Assembly (NCBI RefSeq): GCF_047607725.1
Contig: NZ_JBLKSS010000139.1
Location: 1 to 15,730, forward strand
Direction of reading: 5' to 3'
DNA: 15,730 nt
Source of the DNA: JBLKSS01 sp047607725
GTDB taxonomy: Bacteria; Pseudomonadota; Gammaproteobacteria; Enterobacterales; Enterobacteriaceae
Positions 1 through 6,350 of this stretch are shown here, one piece after another. Positions within the stretch are counted from its first letter, which is position 1. Every line of letters starts with the position of its first letter. The notes beneath the pieces are model-generated. The model did not search any database and was not told the origin of the DNA. It was given only the letters and a program-made list of their open reading frames with translations. The position numbers and the translations under genes were made by a program.

Positions 1-227
1 AAAAGATGGCCGTCGCGCTCCTCCATATCAAAAAACAGGTCAGCCTGGCGCACCAGGTGCCCCTGCTCGGCCTCGCTCAGGATGTCATACACCCGGCGGA
101 TATCGATGCCCAGCGAAGGGTGCTCGGCCACCTGCTGGTAACGCAGATGGCGGTCATCAGCGGTCTGTGGCTGCGTCAGGGTGCGGCGGCGCAACAGCCG
201 GCCATAAATATCGGTGAACATGCCCAT
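1..227 (-). CDS. Phage portal protein, DUF935 (Mu gp29-like), N-terminal part
   Basis: The frame opens at ATG 227, sharing one base with the terminase stop (TAATG), and runs without a stop off the left edge of the window, giving about 75 residues. The N terminus reads MGMFTDIYGRLLRRRTL, followed by an EHPSLGID stretch and a SEAEQGHLVRQADLFFDMEE stretch. This resembles the start of DUF935 portal proteins of Mu-like phages, where an LxxAExGD..Q..LFxDMEErD segment follows a short lead. The portal forms the ring in the capsid vertex through which DNA is packed, and it normally follows the large terminase, as here. An internal ATG at 221 is an alternative start. The C-terminal bulk is not visible. 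Confidence 0.85.
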   Translation of the reverse strand, partial: MGMFTDIYGRLLRRRTLTQPQTADDRHLRYQQVAEHPSLGIDIRRVYDILSEAEQGHLVRQADLFFDMEERDGHL

Positions 228-1866
228 TACCAGCCTCCACGGGAAAAGCCCAGCCGTCCGGGGTGACGGTCACCGGACAATGAGCGGTATTCGGTTTTCG
301 GGCCGTGGCTCACGGCCAGCGTCCAGAGCATATGCAGCGCGTCCGGGCCGTCGTCATGGTCGGCGCGGGGAAAGTGGCGCAGCTGCTGTATCAGGGTGGT
401 CTGGCTGGCGTGCAGCCGGATAAGCCCGTTTTCCATATGGGGCTGCAGGGTCTCGATACGTAACAGCTTGTCGGCATGGGGGATAATGGCCCGCGCCGGC
501 ACCGGGTGGCCCAGCTGCGCAGCACGCTTAATCAGCTCGGTGCGCAGAAACTCCTGAAACTGCACCGCCTCAATGCCCCAGACCAGGCAGTGGTATTCTT
601 TTTGCAGGGCAATAATGTTACTGATAATGGCATCCGGCAGCCGCTTGCGTATCTGCGCTTCCACCACATCCAGCACGCCGGTGGTGCGATTAAAGCCGCC
701 AACCAGCAGCGCTGACGGGTCACGGCTGGCCCCGGCCTTGCCGAGGCTGGGGTCGCAGGCCCCGTAGAAGACCCACTCGTTAAGCCGGTTGACCCAGAAA
801 TGCAGGCAGTGGGCAAACAGCGCATCTTCACCGCTGACCGGATCATTCTGGTACTCGGCATCAAAGGTGGCGTGACCGTCACGGGCGCGGATATGCATCA
901 GGGTCAGCAGCGGACGGGCGGACCAGGAGACTTCCGCGCCTTCCTCCATCTCGGTACGGTGTGACGTATAAAAATCCTGCGCCGCGTCGGCTCCCTGGTT
1001 ACGCAAGAGCTGCTCCCAGGTCTCCCACAGCGACAGATTGACCGGCCACTGGCGCGCAGGGCCTTAAAGCGCGCCTGCCGCCATAGCGGGTTATTCAGGG
1101 TGCGTGACAACACCGAGTCGTAATGCAGGATGGTGCCGATATAGACCACATCGAGTTTTGCTCCTGCGCCTCCCAGCGGCAGCACGGTTTTTCTCAGCCA
1201 GCTTTCCAGTTTGTCGCGCTGGTCCGGGTTGCGCACCTGCTCGTCGTTCTCAATATCGTCCAGTATCACCAGGTCAGGGCGGTACGGCCCGTGGCGCCGG
1301 CCGCGCAGCTTTTTACCGCTACCGGCCACCTGCACCTTGATATCGTTGCGCGTCAGGACGGTGCCCATCTGCCAGACGCGGCCCACGCCGCAGGCTTCGG
1401 GGAAGTCCGCCAGCAGCCGGGGGTTAAATTCCAGCTCGGCCTTGATGGCTTCGAGCATCGGGTACGCCTGGTCGATGGAATCCATCACCACCAGGGCATA
1501 GTGCTTGATGCCGCGCACCAGACACCACAGCACAAACAGCTGGCTGACCAGCGTTGACTTGGCTTCCCCACGCGGCGCGGCGATGGCGTCCTGCTCGCCT
1601 TTGGGGCTGGCGACGATTTGTGGCAGGCGCTGAAACAGGTAACGATGCAGTTCACTGGGGTCGGCATGACGGATATAGTGCGGAAAATAGGTCTGCACAA
1701 AATAGCGATAGCCGTTCACCGGGTGAGCCACCTGTGAACGCCGCGCCGCCATGGCCTCGGCCCCGGTATCAAAGCCCAGGCATTCGGCCTCGATGGTGCG
1801 GCGCAGGCTGGAGGCCAGCGCGGCCAGCGAGTGCTGGAATTCACGGATGGAAAATTTCGTCGCCAT
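227..1866 (-). pseudogene. Phage terminase large subunit, frameshifted
   Basis: Two frames together span about 545 residues, normal for a Mu-like packaging ATPase/nuclease. The first (start 1866, preceded by GGGAG 7 bases upstream) carries a deviant Walker A at residues 97-104 (APRGEAKS) and a Walker B at 199-204 (LVILDD). The second carries the nuclease half, with Asp in FYGACDPSLG and in DDGPDALHML. The frame changes at 1050-1058: the minus strand reads CTGCGCGCCAGTGG where KALRQWPVNLS would continue if two bases (a CG repeat) were absent, or if one base had been lost. As written, the protein stops making sense after about residue 270, so packaging should fail. A sequencing error is possible. 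The gene ends in a TAATG overlap with the portal gene. Confidence 0.9.
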
Positions 1867-1898
1867 ACAGGCTCCCTACCTCAATCGGCACACGTCGC

Positions 1899-2099
1899 TT
1901 ATCCCTCAGCAATCTGACTCCGTCTGATAAGCATGGCCGCCTCCATGGGGCCACTCAGCATTTGCAGGGCTATCCACATCGATTCGGCGAAAACAGCGCG
2001 GTTCGTCTCGCTATCTGAAAAATTGTCGCGCACTAACGACACCAGTTTATTGACGGTGTCGATGCGCTCCTGCGTATAAAATGTTGTGTCTTTAGTCAT
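1899..2099 (-). CDS. Small phage protein of unknown function, 66 aa
   Basis: A 66-residue frame beginning MTKDTTFYTQERID, with a strong ribosome site (AGGGGGACATC before the ATG). It is predicted to be all helical, mildly acidic, with no membrane segment. It lies 32 bases upstream of the large terminase and 23 bases after the previous small gene in the same transcript. I do not recognise the family. Its place between the putative small and large terminase genes suggests a packaging or head-assembly accessory, but that is only positional inference. Confidence 0.65.
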   Translation of the reverse strand: MTKDTTFYTQERIDTVNKLVSLVRDNFSDSETNRAVFAESMWIALQMLSGPMEAAMLIRRSQIAEG

Positions 2100-2122
2100 G
2101 ATGTCCCCCTTTTAAATCACGT

Positions 2123-2335
2123 TTAAACGCCATGATGACGCTCAGCCAGTACCGCATTAATGCGCGACACCAGGGTCTCGGCGACCGTGTCAACGCTGCC
2201 GGCAACACTCGCCAGACGTAAAAAATGCGCACCGTCGCCCAGACCGACATAGACATCCTCGCCAACAACCCTGACCACGCTGACATCGTCCGGGTCGAGG
2301 TACGCGCCCGGCAACAGCTTGACCAGCTGCTTCAT
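2123..2335 (-). CDS. Small phage protein, 70 aa, paralogue of upstream neighbour
   Basis: A 70-residue frame starting at ATG 2335, overlapping the stop of the preceding gene by ATGA, so probably translationally coupled. The pattern is beta-rich at first (VSVVRVVGEDVYVGLGDGA) followed by a helix (VDTVAETLVSRINAVL). The preceding gene shows the same pattern: V-x-V-(S/G)-x(2-4)-V(Y/F)V-x-L-(R/G)DGA, then a C-terminal helix starting at a polar/Thr stretch and ending in IxAxLA or INAVLAE. I therefore read the two as tandem paralogues. The family is not recognised and function is unknown. Confidence 0.65.
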   Translation of the reverse strand: MKQLVKLLPGAYLDPDDVSVVRVVGEDVYVGLGDGAHFLRLASVAGSVDTVAETLVSRINAVLAERHHGV

Positions 2336-2532
2336 GCCAGCGCCGCCTCTATCTGGGTTTTGATGCGGGTTGACGCCTGGAACGGCGTTTCGCCATAGGC
2401 GACATCCACGGTATGCACCGCACCGTCGCGCAGCTTGACAAACACCTCGCCGCCGTTGCTGACCCAGACCTTGGTGATTTCTGCCGCGATAACAGCCACG
2501 TCATCCCGGATTTCAACGAATTGATTAGCCAT
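2332..2532 (-). CDS. Small phage protein, 66 aa, paralogue of downstream neighbour
   Basis: Starts at ATG 2532 (MANQFVEIRDDVAVI), eight bases inside the 3' end of the DUF1804 gene; a longer version starting further upstream would lie wholly inside that gene and is less likely. Visible features are a VWVSNGGEVFVKLRDGA beta-rich core and a final helix ending in TQIEAALA. It resembles the next gene in length, the DGA-centred strand pair and the terminal helix. No known family is recognised. It sits between the likely small terminase and the large terminase. Confidence 0.65.
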   Translation of the reverse strand: MANQFVEIRDDVAVIAAEITKVWVSNGGEVFVKLRDGAVHTVDVAYGETPFQASTRIKTQIEAALA

Positions 2533-3025
2533 AATGTTTTTCCAGTACCGGCCCGAAAGCCTCAAGAATGTCAACAAACGCCGCCAGATGCCGGGGGTGT
2601 TTGTCCTGAATAAACGCCGAGAGCAGCTTCAGGGTCTCCATGGCGGTGGCCAGCTGGCTGGTCTCGGGCAGGATTTTTTTGCTGGCGGCAATCGACTTGC
2701 TCCACGCATCCGTTAAGCGTGCCAGCAGCTCAACCCGCTCTGCGGCACTCAGTGTGTCAGCCAGGTTGACCTTTTCCAGCGTCTCCTGAAACTGCGCCAT
2801 CAGGCTGGTCAGGATGGCGCGAGCGATATCTTCCGGCGCGCCGCTGGCCAGCAGATGGGCGCTGCGTATCACTTCCCAGTCATCGCCATTCTCCAGCGCC
2901 TCTTTTTTCCAGCGCCGGGCCGAATGCACACTGACGCCGCACTGGATTGCCGCCAGATCCAGAGACAGGTTGCCGAACACATAGGCTCGGCGTAGTCCCT
3001 CGCGGGTGGCCTTGGGATGCGCCAT
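2525..3025 (-). CDS. DUF1804 family protein, probable small terminase subunit
   Basis: A 166-residue frame starting MAHPKATREGLRRAYVFGNL, followed by a helix-turn-helix-like segment (residues about 18-40: LDLAAIQCGVSVHSARRWK). This opening matches the DUF1804 family found in Mu-like phages just upstream of the large terminase. The rest is long helices ending in HLAAFVDILEAFGPVLEKH. DUF1804 proteins are generally taken to be DNA-recognition (small terminase) subunits because of the N-terminal DNA-binding motif and gene position; that role is inference. The start overlaps the stop of the upstream gene as TAATG. Confidence 0.8.
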   Translation of the reverse strand: MAHPKATREGLRRAYVFGNLSLDLAAIQCGVSVHSARRWKKEALENGDDWEVIRSAHLLASGAPEDIARAILTSLMAQFQETLEKVNLADTLSAAERVELLARLTDAWSKSIAASKKILPETSQLATAMETLKLLSAFIQDKHPRHLAAFVDILEAFGPVLEKHYG

Positions 3026-3216
3026 TACACCCCCAGTCGCGCCCGGATCAGCGCCAGCCCGGTGGCGACCACGCCGCCGGTCACGGCACCGGCGGTAGCG
3101 NCCGCCCGTGCGCCTTTCACCTGCAGGCGGTCAAGGCGGCGGTCGATACCGTCAAGCTGGGTACGAATGGTGCGCAACTCGGTCAGCACCGGCGATATCA
3201 CGTCCTGTGGCTCCAT
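3025..3216 (-). CDS. Small phage protein with C-terminal membrane-like segment, 63 aa
   Basis: A 63-residue frame (MEPQDVISPVLTELRTIRTQ) with an N-terminal amphipathic heptad-like helix (residues 8-33) and a glycine/alanine/valine-rich C-terminal stretch (about 40-56, TAGAVTGGVVATGLALI) that could cross a membrane. Base 3101 is ambiguous (N), leaving residue 39 as Ala, Asp, Gly or Val. It lies between the DUF2730-like gene and the DUF1804 gene. The coil-plus-hydrophobic-segment layout mirrors the preceding gene in the opposite order. Function is unknown. Confidence 0.65.
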   Translation of the reverse strand: MEPQDVISPVLTELRTIRTQLDGIDRRLDRLQVKGARAXATAGAVTGGVVATGLALIRARLGV

Positions 3217-3231
3217 GGATAAAGCTCCTCG

Positions 3232-3474
3232 TTATTTGTCGGCCTTGCGGTCGAGCTTGTTATCAATACGTTGAATGCTGTCCTTGATGTCCTGCATCAT
3301 GCCGGTCATCAGATGCAGATCGCGCTGTGCATCCTCACGCCGTTGATAGTCCTGCCGTACCTGGGTCAGTTCATACTGCAGGCGTCGCAGTTCTTCACTG
3401 ACGCTTTTAAGCCACAGGCCGCCGAGCGCCGATAGCAGACTCAGGGCAATATTGAAGGCCAGATCAAGGCTCAT
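3232..3474 (-). CDS. DUF2730-like small membrane-anchored coiled-coil protein
   Basis: 80 residues: an N-terminal hydrophobic segment (about 4-23, LDLAFNIALSLLSALGGLWL), then a long charged helix with heptads (LRRLQYELTQVRQDYQRRED; later IKDSIQRIDNKLDRK). This layout matches the DUF2730 proteins that occur near the lysis and terminase genes of Mu-like phages; their role is not established. Starts at 3474, overlapping the Rz-like stop by 11 bases. An accessory lysis or head-assembly role would be a guess. Confidence 0.7.
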   Translation of the reverse strand: MSLDLAFNIALSLLSALGGLWLKSVSEELRRLQYELTQVRQDYQRREDAQRDLHLMTGMMQDIKDSIQRIDNKLDRKADK

Positions 3475-4075
3475 CGCGCGGTCCCTCCTGTGCGCTATAA
3501 AAAGCGTTTATCGCCTGCAACTGGGCCTGCAGGGTCAGACACCAGGCCCCGTAGTCGCTGGCATGGTGCAGCAACGCCTCCGGGCCAAGCCCCTTTACGG
3601 GGGCGGCGGCATGGGTGGCNGCACCCACAGGTTGGCCGGCGGGCGCGGACAGGGAAGCATTATCGTCGGTGGGGTAGCCGAGGGCGGCGCGGTAGCGCTG
3701 CAGCCCATCAGGCCCCAGACCGGTATAAGCAGCGCCATCATGAGCCACCGCATGGGCAATACTCCTGTGTAACTGTTGGGTTTTCAGCGTCAGGGCGTGC
3801 TGTGTGGTCTCCAGCTGCGTGCTGAGCCGGTCATTGGCCCCCTGCAGCTGTTGCTGCCGGGCCAGGGCGCTTTCCAGCGCCTGTTGTGTGGCCTGCGCCT
3901 GCTGGCGTTGTCGAGCTTCACACTCGGCCTGCCGGGTGGCGAGTGTTGCCTGGGCGACCAGCCTGGCCTGCTGAGCGCCGCGCCAATAGCCTGCACCGCC
4001 AGCCAGAGCGGCAACCAGTACGACTATCCACCACGGACGGCGAATGAACTTAGTCAGTGCGAGTAACAGCGCCAT
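3464..4075 (-). CDS. Rz-like inner-membrane spanin
   Basis: The preferred start is ATG 4075 (MALLLALTKFIRRPWW), which has GGGAGAGG upstream; a longer frame opening at 4132 lacks this. The 203-residue product has one N-terminal transmembrane segment (about residues 14-31) followed by a Gln/Ala-rich coiled coil (about 35-105), the shape of an i-spanin. It would sit in the inner membrane with its coiled coil in the periplasm and pair with the outer-membrane lipoprotein encoded inside it (Rz1) to fuse the membranes in the last step of lysis. It overlaps the upstream membrane-protein gene by 26 bases. One ambiguous base (3620) falls in a GCN codon, so the residue is still Ala. Confidence 0.85.
   Translation of the reverse strand: MALLLALTKFIRRPWWIVVLVAALAGGAGYWRGAQQARLVAQATLATRQAECEARQRQQAQATQQALESALARQQQLQGANDRLSTQLETTQHALTLKTQQLHRSIAHAVAHDGAAYTGLGPDGLQRYRAALGYPTDDNASLSAPAGQPVGXATHAAAPVKGLGPEALLHHASDYGAWCLTLQAQLQAINAFYSAQEGPRDEP
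3595..3753 (-). CDS. Rz1: Rz1-like outer-membrane spanin lipoprotein, embedded in Rz
   Basis: A 52-residue frame wholly inside the Rz-like gene in another frame. The start ATG 3753 has AGGAG eight bases upstream. The product begins MRWLMMALLIPVWGLMGC: a short positively charged lead, a hydrophobic stretch and a lipobox LMG-Cys at residue 18, followed by a Pro-rich mature part (APPSATPPT, later PRPPANL and PPMPPPP). Nested reading frame, signal peptidase II site, small size and high proline content are together diagnostic of Rz1 o-spanins. It has six cytosine-rich proline codons just before the stop. Base 3620 is ambiguous, leaving one residue (CNG) undetermined but not a stop. Confidence 0.88.
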   Translation of the reverse strand: MRWLMMALLIPVWGLMGCSATAPPSATPPTIMLPCPRPPANLWVXPPMPPPP

Positions 4076-4304
4076 CGGCCTCTCCCTGTTTACGGGCGCG
4101 CCGTCCGGCGCTAAAGCGGGCGACGCCGCCATGGGTGACCCAGGAGCCGAGATAGACCCCGAGCGTCAGGTCGGTCTCCTGACGGCTCCAGGCACAGCCC
4201 AGCACCACCAGGGAGCTAACCAGAAACGCGCCGACGATAATGACATCGGAGGTCGACAGCCGCCCCTCGGGGTTGGTGACCAGCTCGGCCAGGCGCGCCA
4301 TCAT
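4050..4304 (-). CDS. Small membrane protein of lysis cassette (DUF2644-like, possible holin partner)
   Basis: 84 residues. A short N-terminal cytoplasmic part (LAELVTNPEGRLSTSD) is followed by a clear transmembrane segment (about 22-41, VIIVGAFLVSSLVVLGCAW) and a second weaker hydrophobic stretch (about 47-58), with a basic tail (RRARKQGE). The NPxGRLSTxD opening resembles small DUF2644-type proteins of Mu-like phages. It directly follows the endolysin (ATGA overlap) and precedes Rz, the usual place of a holin or antiholin. The endolysin has no signal peptide and so needs a membrane exit. Which holin class it is, if any, cannot be told from the sequence. Confidence 0.75.
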   Translation of the reverse strand: MMARLAELVTNPEGRLSTSDVIIVGAFLVSSLVVLGCAWSRQETDLTLGVYLGSWVTHGGVARFSAGRRARKQGEADGAVTRTD

Positions 4305-4777
4305 GGGATCAGCTCACACAGATGGTCGCGCAGGGGCGCGAAGTCCTCGGACTCCCAGTGCGGTACCGAAAAGCCCGGACACAACTTGCTGGAAAATTCA
4401 TTGTGGCCGTGCAAACTGGCCTCGGGCCAACGCACACGCAGCGTCAATACCTGGGTGCGCAGCACGGCCCACTGCGCCGACGTAAACTGGTCGGTGCCCA
4501 CCAGGCAGAGACCCAGCGAGTCCTGGTTATAGCCGCGCACATGGGCACCCACTTCTTCCACGCCGCGCCCGGTCAGCAGCTGACCGTCAGCGTCAATCAC
4601 CCAGTGGTAGCCGATGCTGGTCAGACCGTTATCATTGGCCGGGGCGTCACGGTGAAAACCGCGCGCCCGGTGCCAGCGGTCAATCACCTGTGCGGCGTTT
4701 TCACCGTCTCGGCCCAGAACGCGACCATTGGGCGTGGCGGCGCAGTGAATGATGATGCGATGAATGACGCGGGACAT
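4301..4777 (-). CDS. Endolysin: N-acetylmuramoyl-L-alanine amidase (T7 lysozyme type)
   Basis: A 158-residue single-domain amidase_2/PGRP enzyme that cuts the amide between MurNAc and L-Ala in peptidoglycan. Visible active-site residues by comparison with T7 lysozyme: Zn ligands His11 (IIIHCAAT), His125 and Cys133, with Tyr57 (IGYHWVI) and Lys131. Spacing between the second and third Zn ligand (8) equals that of T7 lysozyme. The AHVRGYNQDSLGLCLVG stretch is the family's conserved core. No signal peptide or membrane segment is present. Start ATG 4777 is immediately preceded by seven T residues and a GAGG that lies inside a hairpin (see 4785-4803), so expression is probably controlled at the RNA level. 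First gene of the lysis cassette, right after mor. Confidence 0.93.
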   Translation of the reverse strand: MSRVIHRIIIHCAATPNGRVLGRDGENAAQVIDRWHRARGFHRDAPANDNGLTSIGYHWVIDADGQLLTGRGVEEVGAHVRGYNQDSLGLCLVGTDQFTSAQWAVLRTQVLTLRVRWPEASLHGHNEFSSKLCPGFSVPHWESEDFAPLRDHLCELIP

Positions 4778-4803
4778 AAAAAAACCTCATGCAGAACATG
4801 AGG
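4778..4803 (-). terminator. Intrinsic terminator that also covers the endolysin ribosome site
   Basis: On the minus strand CCTCATG-TTCTG-CATGAGG (4803-4785) forms a perfect 7-bp stem with a 5-base loop, followed at once by TTTTTTT and the endolysin ATG (4777). This has the form of a Rho-independent terminator for the mor transcript. The 3' arm contains GAGG, the only Shine-Dalgarno candidate for the endolysin, at 7 bases from the ATG, so read-through RNA would have it paired. Confidence 0.75.
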
Positions 4804-4805
4804 CT

Positions 4806-4842
4806 ATTGTGGCGAAAGGCGGCCGGCGGTGCCGGTAACGGG
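4806..4842 (-). promoter_or_regulatory. Candidate Mor-dependent promoter for the lysis/late genes
   Basis: The space between mor and the endolysin has a -10-like CACAAT on the minus strand (4811-4806), which would start RNA near 4799, inside the 5' arm of the hairpin. No -35 hexamer is seen, as expected for Mor/C-activated promoters. A dyad CCGGC-n3-GCCGG at 4823-4835 lies about 30 bases upstream of that start. Mor sites in Mu are dyads near -43, so the fit is imperfect. Weak inference. Confidence 0.3.
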
Positions 4843-4859
4843 GGCGTAGAGGGTAATAC

Positions 4860-5219
4860 TCAGAACAAGGTGGGTTGCTCCGGCGGCGGCCCCGCCTGAC
4901 GCTGGCGCACCAGCTCGGCCAGGAAGCAGCGGTTACGCCAGGCGCGCCACGCCTTGTCGCAGCGAGGGATATACAGCTCCTCGCCGCCAAAATGGTGCAT
5001 CAGCAGCGTCACCTGCGCCGGCGTCAGCACCTCCTGCAGCAGGGCAATGCGTCGCTCCCCCGCGCCGCGCAACCCCTTGCCGATGCGAAACGGCACCCCG
5101 CCGAAATGGCGGATAAGCGCCTCGGTGGCCGGAAAGCCTATCAGGCCGGCAATCTGCTGCACCGACTCTGGCAGCAATGCCTGCACCTCGGCGTAATCGG
5201 GCTGCAGCGACGGTTGCAT
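4860..5219 (-). CDS. mor: Mor family transcription activator
   Basis: 119 residues with the Mor domain throughout: an N-terminal dimerisation part (VQQIAGLIGFPATEALIRHF), the conserved FGGVPFRIGKG linker and a C-terminal helix-turn-helix (about residues 66-98) that includes LTPAQVTLLMHHFGGEELYIP. Mor binds as a dimer upstream of the middle promoter of Mu and recruits RNA polymerase to a promoter with no good -35. Mu has a second, related activator (C) for late genes; none is visible here, and the lysis cassette follows at once. The start ATG 5219 overlaps the gemA stop (TAATG), so it is probably coupled to GemA translation. Confidence 0.93.
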   Translation of the reverse strand: MQPSLQPDYAEVQALLPESVQQIAGLIGFPATEALIRHFGGVPFRIGKGLRGAGERRIALLQEVLTPAQVTLLMHHFGGEELYIPRCDKAWRAWRNRCFLAELVRQRQAGPPPEQPTLF

Positions 5220-5614
5220 TACAGTCTCCCGTGCCGTTTGGCGTCCATAATCAGCATTTGCATCAGCCGGCGCACCTGCGCATCATCGAGCCATTCTACG
5301 GGCTTTTTTTCGCCCAGCATACGCGCAATCATGCCATCGAGGTAGCCCCAGGGCCGCCCGGCACTGGCGAGCAGCGCCTCAATCTTGCTGAGCATCCCCT
5401 GACGTCCCGCTGCCACACGGGGCTTGCGGCCCTGTTTGGGTAACGTGGTAAAGCCCTGGCTGCGCATATAGCGCACCACCCGCGCCAGCTCGGCGGCAGT
5501 GCAGTCCTTGGCGCTTTGCTTACCGGTCTCGCGCAGCAGGACGCCCCGGTAGGTCTCTTCATCCCAGCTGAGTTTATTTTTACCCGTATGCACCACTTTA
5601 ATCAGATTTTTCAT
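5219..5614 (-). CDS. gemA: GemA family regulatory protein (DUF1018)
   Basis: The chosen start is ATG 5614 (MKNLIKVVHTGKNKLSWDEE), with GGAG eight bases upstream; the open frame extends further up but only through the 3' end of the exonuclease gene. The 131-residue product has the DUF1018 signature: an N-terminal LIKxVHxGKxxLxxDExxYR segment, an LTELGxVxxYMRSQGF-like segment (ELARVVRYMRSQGF) and a WGYLDGMIARML stretch followed by an LxxxxxRxLMQMLI helix. In Mu, GemA alters host gene expression and DNA supercoiling and is co-transcribed with mor, exactly the arrangement here. Confidence 0.92.
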   Translation of the reverse strand: MKNLIKVVHTGKNKLSWDEETYRGVLLRETGKQSAKDCTAAELARVVRYMRSQGFTTLPKQGRKPRVAAGRQGMLSKIEALLASAGRPWGYLDGMIARMLGEKKPVEWLDDAQVRRLMQMLIMDAKRHGRL

Positions 5615-6341
5615 GAGCATCACTCCGAAGGTTAACCGCATGAGGATGTTGTCCCGGCGAATGTCTCTCCCTCTCACCGAAGAAAGGCACTGGGGGTAAT
5701 AACCCCAGTGCGGTCAAGGCGCGCTTGCATTGGGCAAGCGGGTATTCGATGACTGACGCATAAGACTTGCCATCATCAGGAAATAATCGTTGCCAGGCGG
5801 CATGCGCTATCTTGACCTGGTGCAGGGCATCGGCCAGCGCATGATGCTTTTCCCCGTCAAACGGGATGGCGCGCGCATCAATGCCTGACAGCCGCACCAG
5901 GGTGCGCAGGTCGGCGACATCCCAGAATGACCAGGGGTAGCGGTCATTGCCCTGGTCGTCTTTTTGCGGGTCAACGCGGTCGAACCAGCTCTCCAGCAGG
6001 GCAATATCGAATACCGCGCCGTTACCCCAGGGCACACGAGGCTTGGCGCAGTGGGTGGCGATAAACGTCCGCAAGGCGCGCGCCACAACATCGGGACGTG
6101 CTTTACCGCCGAATGCCTCGTGACGGGCGTCATCGCTCTGTTTTTGCCACCACAGCAGGGTCTCTTCCTCTGGCTCACCGTATTGGCGTGCGGCCTGATA
6201 ATCGATACGTTCGTAAAATGTTTGACCAACCCGCCCCGTTGCCGGCTCAAACATCACCGCCGCCACCGACAATATCGGGCAGCCGGCTTTTTTACCCAGC
6301 GTTTCGATATCGAGCATCACGTTATTCATGGGTCTGTTCAT
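5598..6341 (-). CDS. DEDDh 3'-5' exonuclease (DnaQ-like / Rv2179c-type)
   Basis: 247 residues from ATG 6341 (GAGG seven bases upstream; a GTG one codon earlier is possible). Exo I is VMLDIETLG (Asp11, Glu13), Exo II is GNGAVFDIALLE (Asp112), Exo III is KHHALADAL (His166, Asp171): all five DEDDh residues are present, so the fold should be catalytically competent. The family includes small 3'-5' exoribonucleases and the nuclease part of exonuclease VIII; phages use such enzymes in recombination or nucleotide recycling. Whether this one prefers DNA or RNA cannot be read from the sequence. The C-terminal 70 residues beyond the nuclease core are not recognised. It overlaps gemA by 17 bases. Confidence 0.88.
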   Translation of the reverse strand: MNRPMNNVMLDIETLGKKAGCPILSVAAVMFEPATGRVGQTFYERIDYQAARQYGEPEEETLLWWQKQSDDARHEAFGGKARPDVVARALRTFIATHCAKPRVPWGNGAVFDIALLESWFDRVDPQKDDQGNDRYPWSFWDVADLRTLVRLSGIDARAIPFDGEKHHALADALHQVKIAHAAWQRLFPDDGKSYASVIEYPLAQCKRALTALGLLPPVPFFGERERHSPGQHPHAVNLRSDAHEKSD

Positions 6342-6350
6342 CACTTGTCC

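Noticed and set aside
6..266. Plus-strand open frame opposite the portal gene
   Set aside because: It has no ribosome site and is the antisense shadow of a minus-strand frame with clear DUF935 similarity.
2092..2286. Minus-strand frame overlapping the 70-residue small gene
   Set aside because: Rich in Trp, Cys and Arg in the manner of out-of-frame reading, while the other frame shows paralogy to its neighbour and a coupled start.
3790..4014. Second nested frame within the Rz-like gene as Rz1 candidate
   Set aside because: It has no lipobox cysteine after its hydrophobic start; the frame at 3595-3753 has one and a ribosome site.
4044..4801. Long plus-strand frames opposite the endolysin and membrane-protein genes
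   Set aside because: Antisense shadows; the minus-strand genes have catalytic residues and coupled starts.
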